Shown here: positions 17,381 to 21,218 of the stretch, piece after piece | Numbering within the stretch: position 1 is the stretch's first letter | Layout: every line of letters begins with the position of its first letter | Origin: an uncultured Rhizobiaceae group bacterium | Lineage (GTDB): Bacteria; Pseudomonadota; Alphaproteobacteria; Rhizobiales; Rhizobiaceae | Direction of reading: 5' to 3' | Length of the DNA stretch: 21,218 nucleotides | NCBI GenBank assembly: GCA_937951455.1 | Contig: CALFBU010000104.1 | Span: forward strand, 1-21,218 | Program-made: the position numbers and the translations under genes | Notes under the pieces: model-generated | Told to the model about the DNA's origin: nothing | Seen by the model: only the letters and a program-made list of their open reading frames with translations | Databases searched by the model: none

Positions 17381-17403
17381 CTCATGAGACTTTATGACAT
17401 AAA
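17381..17403. promoter_or_regulatory. Palindromes in the phoR/ppk2 divergent promoter region
   Basis: CTCATGAG (17381-17388) is followed by TTTATGACATAAA (17391-17403), a palindrome with perfect six-base arms and one central base. The second contains ATGTCAT on the minus strand, a good half-match to the PhoB repeat CTGTCAT, and shares TTTATGACA with the region before pstS. It lies only about 15 bases before the ppk2 start and about 50 before phoR. A PhoB or other dimeric-regulator site is possible; a proper 11-base tandem repeat is not visible. Confidence 0.35.
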
Positions 17404-17418
17404 ACAGGCAACAATCCC

Positions 17419-18306
17419 ATGACACAAGATATTCCTCAAGTGACGCTTAAAATCGATGGTGAAATGATAAGCTTTGATCTGGATGATAAGGCATTACCTG
17501 ATGCAATTGAGGAAAATGCGTTTCAAAGCGGTGATTACCCGTATGACAAAAAACTAAGTCGTAAGAAATATGAAGAAGAATTATATGACCTTCAGCTTGA
17601 GTTGGGCAAGGTACAAGCCTGGTTGCAAGATACTGGTGAACGCGTCGTGGTTGTGTTTGAAGGTCGTGATGCGGCTGGCAAGGGTGGCACGATTAATGCG
17701 TTTCGGCACTATTTAAACCCGCGCCATGCAAAAGTCGTCGCACTGTCAAAACCATCTGATACTGAGCGTGGTCAATGGTATTTTCAGCGCTATGCCTGTC
17801 ACCTACCAACATCGGGTGAAATGGTAATGTTTGATCGTTCCTGGTATAACCGTGCAGGTGTTGAGCCTGTTATGGGCTTTTGTACTCCAGATCAACACAA
17901 ACATTTTTTGGAAGAAGCTCCTCAATTTGAAAAAATGCTTGTTAATGACGGCATTCATTTCTTCAAGTTTTGGCTTAACGTCGGTCAGGAAATGCAACTC
18001 AAACGCTTCCACGACCGTCGTCAAAACCCTTTAAAATCCTGGAAACTTTCACCCATTGATATCAAGGCGCTTACAAAGTGGCATGACTATACGAACGCGC
18101 GTGATTTAATGCTGGTACATACGCATACAAAACATGCGCCATGGACCATCGTGCGTTCAAACGACAAGAAAAGGGCGCGACTTAATGCGATCAAACATTT
18201 TTTGCAGCAGCTTGATTATGCTGGAAAAGATACCAAAGTGATTGCCAATACTGATTCCGAGATTTTGGGTTCAGGACCCGGATTCTTCAACGCGTTTGGC
18301 GCTTAA
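17419..18306 (+). CDS. ppk2: Polyphosphate kinase 2 (PPK2 family)
   Basis: Transfers phosphate between polyphosphate and nucleotides; single-domain members usually use polyphosphate to make GTP/ATP from the diphosphates. It has 295 residues, typical for a one-domain PPK2. Walker [10 protein letters not shown] is at 82-90, Walker B and the lid motif [12 protein letters not shown] at 136-147, and conserved blocks include [12 protein letters not shown] (119-130) and the [14 protein letters not shown] region. A short acidic N-terminal extension (1-45) precedes the kinase fold. The gene is divergent from phoR, suggesting coordination with phosphate starvation; this is inference from position and the shared promoter region. 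The ribosome-binding site is poor (AGGCAA). Its stop overlaps the stop of the convergent membrane-protein gene. Confidence 0.95.
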   Translation: MTQDIPQVTLKIDGEMISFDLDDKALPDAIEENAFQSGDYPYDKKLSRKKYEEELYDLQLELGKVQAWLQDTGERVVVVFEGRDAAGKGGTINAFRHYLNPRHAKVVALSKPSDTERGQWYFQRYACHLPTSGEMVMFDRSWYNRAGVEPVMGFCTPDQHKHFLEEAPQFEKMLVNDGIHFFKFWLNVGQEMQLKRFHDRRQNPLKSWKLSPIDIKALTKWHDYTNARDLMLVHTHTKHAPWTIVRSNDKKRARLNAIKHFLQQLDYAGKDTKVIANTDSEILGSGPGFFNAFGA

Positions 18307-19679
18307 TTTTCGACTGCAAGTCTGATGTAAACGATGTCCAGTACATCACCTTTACCGGTAACGGCTGCTTCACTGGTCGTGTCTGTGCTGAGCGTCAAGA
18401 ACATATCTTCATTGATGTTTTTAACTTCGTCCATGTCGAAAGCAAAGACGGAAGCGTTTGGTTGTGAGCCAGCCAAAAAGCGCTTGCGGCCACATTCTGT
18501 TAAACTGCCAAACTCACAGCCTACGGCAAAATGTGCTGAATCAGAGCCGCCCGACTTAGCAAAAATCTCTACCGTCACACGTTTACCCGAGATTTGTTTT
18601 AATACGCCTGGTTGTAGCCTGATCAGCATTGGCGAGGCAGGCTCAACACGGTTCAGTGCATCCCTGACTGAATTAACGCGTATCATGTTTGAATTGAGCT
18701 GATTAACGATTTGTGCCTTGCCGCTTCCAGCTGTGTTTAGGGATGACAAGTCATTGGCATTGATAACAGTTATATAATTTTCAGAATCAGCCTGACGGGA
18801 AACCGAGTTCGGATTAAGTTTTGGTCCATTATCATTATTTCCCAATAATGTGCCATTGACCATATTGTTGAAAACAATATAGGCAATCCAGGCTAAAAGA
18901 CCCAAAATCAATAAAATAATGATTGTCCATATAACGCGCTTTTGCTTTTTACGGCGTTTGGAAAATCCCAAAGGCATATTTTCTTCTTCATGATAATATG
19001 CTTCTGGTGGCTGCTGCGGCGCACCACGCGCACCATCTTGAAGTTGAAGGTCAATTTCATCTTGTGGAATTTGAGGTTTTGTAGCCGTTACAGGTTCAGG
19101 TTGTGGCGCTGCTGGAGCAACAGATTGAACGGCCTGCGCATCTGGCTGAGCAGTTACTACTGGCTCTGGTGCTAGGCCTGGTTCTTGAACAGCTTGTGGC
19201 TGCGGCGCCTTTGGCGTTGTACTTTCCAGAATTTGCTGGATTTCATGAAGCGGATCTGGATTTTGCTCAACCGGCTGAACCGGGCTTGGCGCTACAGCTT
19301 GTGGTGCGACTGGTTCTTCCACGCTCGGCGGTGCTATGAATTCATCGGGTTGATTGTTTACAACTGCTGGCTCTTCGAAAACCTGGATTTCAGTCTCTGC
19401 GGGTGTTTCAACAACGGCTGCAGGCGCTGGAGGATTATATTCTGCTTCAATTTCATCAATTGATTGTTCGAGCTTGCGTTTCTGCTCCATCACCGCTTCA
19501 ACCGTTAAAGAGCGGTTATTATCAATGATCTTTTGAAGTGCATTGCGAGACGATTGATAGATTACCTGCCTTACCTGCGCAGAAGAGGCATCCTGTGAAG
19601 CTAGTGCCCCTCTGATTAGACGTTCAAAATTGGCCAAAACAAACCCCTGATTTCCCACGCTTGGCAGTTTCGCGGACAT
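18303..19679 (-). CDS. Unrecognised single-pass membrane protein with Pro/Gln/Ala-rich linker
   Basis: I do not recognise a named family. Visible in the 458 residues are an N-terminal helical region (about 8-80, [14 protein letters not shown]...; its end, 62-80, could be coiled coil), a long low-complexity linker rich in P, Q, A, E and V (82-225) with repeated PEPV/PQAV-like pieces, a very basic cluster KRRKKQKR (241-248), one hydrophobic helix (249-270), and a C-terminal domain of about 185 residues. The basic cluster before the helix predicts the N-terminus in the cytoplasm and the C-terminus in the periplasm. The C-terminal part alternates short strand-like segments and has two cysteines (388, 396) that could form a disulfide; a beta-sandwich is my guess. 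It is a single gene converging on ppk2, with overlapping stops. The long open frame and protein-like composition make it real; the function is unknown. Confidence 0.8.
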   Translation of the reverse strand: MSAKLPSVGNQGFVLANFERLIRGALASQDASSAQVRQVIYQSSRNALQKIIDNNRSLTVEAVMEQKRKLEQSIDEIEAEYNPPAPAAVVETPAETEIQVFEEPAVVNNQPDEFIAPPSVEEPVAPQAVAPSPVQPVEQNPDPLHEIQQILESTTPKAPQPQAVQEPGLAPEPVVTAQPDAQAVQSVAPAAPQPEPVTATKPQIPQDEIDLQLQDGARGAPQQPPEAYYHEEENMPLGFSKRRKKQKRVIWTIIILLILGLLAWIAYIVFNNMVNGTLLGNNDNGPKLNPNSVSRQADSENYITVINANDLSSLNTAGSGKAQIVNQLNSNMIRVNSVRDALNRVEPASPMLIRLQPGVLKQISGKRVTVEIFAKSGGSDSAHFAVGCEFGSLTECGRKRFLAGSQPNASVFAFDMDEVKNINEDMFLTLSTDTTSEAAVTGKGDVLDIVYIRLAVEN

Positions 19680-19696
19680 TTAGTCTGATTAGGTAT

Positions 19697-19721
19697 ATCA
19701 AATGCCCCACACACATTTGAT
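19697..19721. promoter_or_regulatory. Eight-base inverted repeat in the 19680-19869 divergent gap
   Basis: ATCAAATG and CATTTGAT are perfect complements separated by nine bases, starting 18 bases upstream of the membrane-protein ATG. It could be an operator for a dimeric regulator or a hairpin near the ribosome-binding region of that gene. A GANTC site (19719-19723) overlaps the right arm. The remainder of the 190-base gap is AT-rich, with no clear -35/-10 pair. Confidence 0.4.
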
Positions 19722-19869
19722 TCCCTTATTTAATAAGTCATCTCTCTTTTACTGCTTTGTCATGATTTTGCAATCATATCGAAAATTCCTGTTAAGAATT
19801 TTATATTGCCAGAATTTCCAAAGCCTACTATTAAGGTTTTACCATTACGTAAGAATTTAGGAGCTTTAT

Positions 19870-20835
19870 GTGGCTATTCCAGAAATTTTAAAAGACCGTC
19901 TTTCAATTCCTGCAGTAGCAGCACCATTGTTTATCATCTCCAACCCACAGCTTGTTATTGCGCAATGCAAGGCGGGTGTTGTCGGTTCTTTTCCAGCGCT
20001 CAATGCGCGTCCGGCTGAACAACTGGATGATTGGCTCTCTGAGATCACTGAAGAACTGGATGATTACAAAGCAAAGAACCCTAACAAGAAAGTGGCGCCC
20101 TTTGCCGTGAACCAGATTGTCCACACATCAAACAATCGTTTGGAGCATGATTTGAAGATGTGCGTGAAGCACAAAGTGCCCATAGTGATTACATCGCTGG
20201 GTGCTGTACCTGAAGTTAATGACGCGGTTCATTCTTATGGTGGCATCGTATTGCATGATATCATCAACAACCGTCATGCGAACTCGGCCATACGTAAAGG
20301 CGCTGATGGCCTGATTGCGGTTGCAGCGGGTGCTGGTGGTCACGCGGGCACATTATCACCTTTCGCACTGATACAAGAAATTAGAGAATGGTTTGATGGC
20401 CCATTACTTTTATCCGGTTCAATCGCCAATGGTGGCGCGATTCTAGCTGCTCAAGCCATGGGTGCGGATATGGCTTATATCGGTTCGCCTTTTATTGCGA
20501 CGCATGAAGCACGCGCATCCGATGAGTATAAGCAAGCCATTGCAGACTATAGCGCCAAGGATATTGTTTATACCAATCTCTTTACAGGGGTTCATGGCAA
20601 TTACCTTAAACCCTCCATTGAAAATGCGGGCATGGATCCTGATAATTTGCCAGAAAGCGATCCATCAGCGATGGACTTTGCTTCAGGTGGCAATACGGAT
20701 GCAAAGGCCTGGAAGGATATTTGGGGCTGCGGACAAGGCATTGGTGCCGTTAAGTCTGTTGGTTCTACCCAGGAACTGGTCGAGCGGCTTGTGCGTGAAT
20801 ATGGCGAAGCGCGCGATAGAGTGCTTGCGACCTGA
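19870..20835 (+). CDS. Nitronate monooxygenase family flavoprotein
   Basis: FMN-dependent TIM-barrel enzyme of the 2-nitropropane dioxygenase/nitronate monooxygenase family, which oxidises propionate-3-nitronate or related nitronates; some relatives are enoyl-ACP reductases or of unknown substrate. It has 321 residues. The N-terminal PAVAAPLFIISNPQLVIA strand-helix and AGVVGSFPALN (35-45) are typical. The flavin-phosphate motifs AGAGGHAG (153-160, with the conserved histidine) and GSIANGGAILAAQAMGAD (183-200) are clear. The start is the GTG at 19870, six bases after AGGAG (19859-19863). An ATG two bases earlier is out of frame and ends after seven codons. A weak terminator hairpin follows. 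The exact substrate cannot be set from sequence. Confidence 0.88.
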   Translation: MAIPEILKDRLSIPAVAAPLFIISNPQLVIAQCKAGVVGSFPALNARPAEQLDDWLSEITEELDDYKAKNPNKKVAPFAVNQIVHTSNNRLEHDLKMCVKHKVPIVITSLGAVPEVNDAVHSYGGIVLHDIINNRHANSAIRKGADGLIAVAAGAGGHAGTLSPFALIQEIREWFDGPLLLSGSIANGGAILAAQAMGADMAYIGSPFIATHEARASDEYKQAIADYSAKDIVYTNLFTGVHGNYLKPSIENAGMDPDNLPESDPSAMDFASGGNTDAKAWKDIWGCGQGIGAVKSVGSTQELVERLVREYGEARDRVLAT

Positions 20836-20864
20836 TATCTCAAGTAAATTTTAAAAAACTGCTT

Positions 20865-20886
20865 GGCGTGGATGCATTTCCGCGCC
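20865..20886 (+). terminator. Possible terminator after the nitronate monooxygenase gene
   Basis: GGCGTGG (20865-20871) and CCGCGCC (20880-20886) form a seven-pair stem with one G-U pair and an eight-base loop, about 30 bases after the stop. The following stretch (ATACTTCTATTT) is T-rich but not a clean run, so termination may be inefficient. Confidence 0.45.
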
Positions 20887-20906
20887 ATACTTCTATTTAA
20901 TATTAT

Positions 20907-21032
20907 GAGACAAGAATTTCTGGGAGGAGAACTTGTCGTCTCTTATAGCCATTTAGCACGTCGAGAGCTGACCTTCTCGTAATCGTGGCTTTAGCTCCCT
21001 GTTATTCGTCTTTCTTGTGATTGCGTCACAAG
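20907..21032 (+). promoter_or_regulatory. Inverted-repeat-rich leader before the CoxS-type gene
   Basis: Three dyads follow one another: GACAAG/CTTGTC (20909-20914, 20932-20937); CGAGA/TCTCG (20962-20966, 20975-20979), enclosed by AGCACG pairing with CGT(G)GCT (20955-20960, 20984-20990, one bulge); and CTTGTGA/TCACAAG with a five-base loop (21014-21032). The last ends 27 bases before the start codon. It may be a folded cis-regulatory RNA or, for the third dyad, a regulator operator: TTGTGA..TCACAA resembles CRP/FNR-type sites but with spacing shorter by one base. I do not recognise a known riboswitch. Confidence 0.4.
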
Positions 21033-21059
21033 GTTAGTTTTGAATGTGAGGAGAAAAAA

Positions 21060-21218
21060 ATGGCATCAATTTCAATGACGGTGAATGGCAAAACAGTAGG
21101 AGGTGAGGTTGAAGACCGCACACTACTGGTTGAGTTTATTCGTGAAAATCTGCGTTTGACCGGCACACATGTAGGCTGTGACACAAGTCAGTGTGGCGCT
21201 TGTGTAGTTCATGTCGAT
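21060..21218 (+). CDS. CoxS-type [2Fe-2S] subunit of a molybdenum hydroxylase (3' truncated)
   Basis: Small iron-sulfur subunit of the xanthine oxidase/carbon monoxide dehydrogenase/aldehyde oxidoreductase family; it passes electrons from the molybdenum centre to the FAD subunit. Only the first 53 residues lie in the window. The start ATG at 21060 has GAGGAG six bases upstream. The sequence begins [20 protein letters not shown], then [19 protein letters not shown] and CDTSQCGAC, the plant-ferredoxin-type cluster loop with cysteines spaced as in CoxS. The neighbouring large (molybdopterin) and medium (FAD) subunits would be expected further right. Which substrate (CO, aldehyde, purine or other) cannot be told from this end. 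Confidence 0.9.
   Translation, partial: MASISMTVNGKTVGGEVEDRTLLVEFIRENLRLTGTHVGCDTSQCGACVVHVD

Noticed and set aside
20872..20982. 36-codon open frame in the gap before the CoxS-type gene
   Set aside because: No ribosome-binding site, it starts inside the loop of the terminator-like hairpin, and it runs through the inverted repeats; more likely incidental.
1..21218. CRISPR arrays, tRNA/rRNA genes, insertion sequences, phage or defence genes
   Set aside because: No regular direct repeats, cloverleaf-like segments, transposase motifs or nuclease/defence domains were seen; almost all DNA is accounted for by core genes.

Overview
The window is chromosomal DNA from an alphaproteobacterium, most likely of the Rhizobiales/Hyphomicrobiales type. 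The main evidence is gcrA, a cell-cycle regulator restricted to Alphaproteobacteria, together with the alphaproteobacterial forms of PstC and PstA, which carry extra N-terminal regions, and the gene orders phoR-pstSCAB-phoU-phoB and argD-argF-hslO. The base composition looks moderate and AT-leaning for that order. I cannot name a genus. I see no insertion sequence, prophage, tRNA, rRNA or CRISPR array. The region reads as core chromosome rather than an island.

Layout, left to right: the 3' end of a trkH potassium-uptake gene (+) meets a minus-strand block (346-8333). In transcription order this block is argD, argF, hslO (arginine biosynthesis plus the redox chaperone Hsp33) and then a two-gene RND efflux unit (membrane-fusion protein, inner-membrane permease), which probably has its own promoter. 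A 461-base intergenic region (8334-8794) separates argD from the divergent gcrA. It holds a cluster of GANTC (CcrM methylation) sites, DnaA-box-like sites, and a promoter plus intrinsic terminator facing argD.

From 9292 to 17341 the minus strand carries a complete phosphate sensing and uptake locus: phoR (sensor kinase), pstS, pstC, pstA, pstB (high-affinity Pi ABC importer), phoU and phoB (response regulator). A clear terminator or attenuator lies between pstS and pstC, a structured leader precedes pstS, and Pho-box-like half-sites lie before pstS and in the phoR/ppk2 gap. Divergent from phoR is ppk2, a polyphosphate kinase, so Pi import, sensing and polyphosphate metabolism are adjacent. 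ppk2 converges on, and shares stop-codon bases with, an unrecognised single-pass membrane protein that has a Pro/Gln/Ala-rich linker.

The right end (+) has a nitronate monooxygenase-family gene, then a 224-base gap rich in inverted repeats, then the start of a CoxS-type [2Fe-2S] subunit of a molybdenum hydroxylase, cut by the window edge.

No gene cluster here is clearly a new system. The items most worth follow-up are the GANTC/DnaA cluster before gcrA, the argD leader with its terminator, the oversized PstA and RND permease, the unrecognised membrane protein, and the structured leader before the CoxS-type gene. All motif and structure calls were made by eye, without database searches or folding software.
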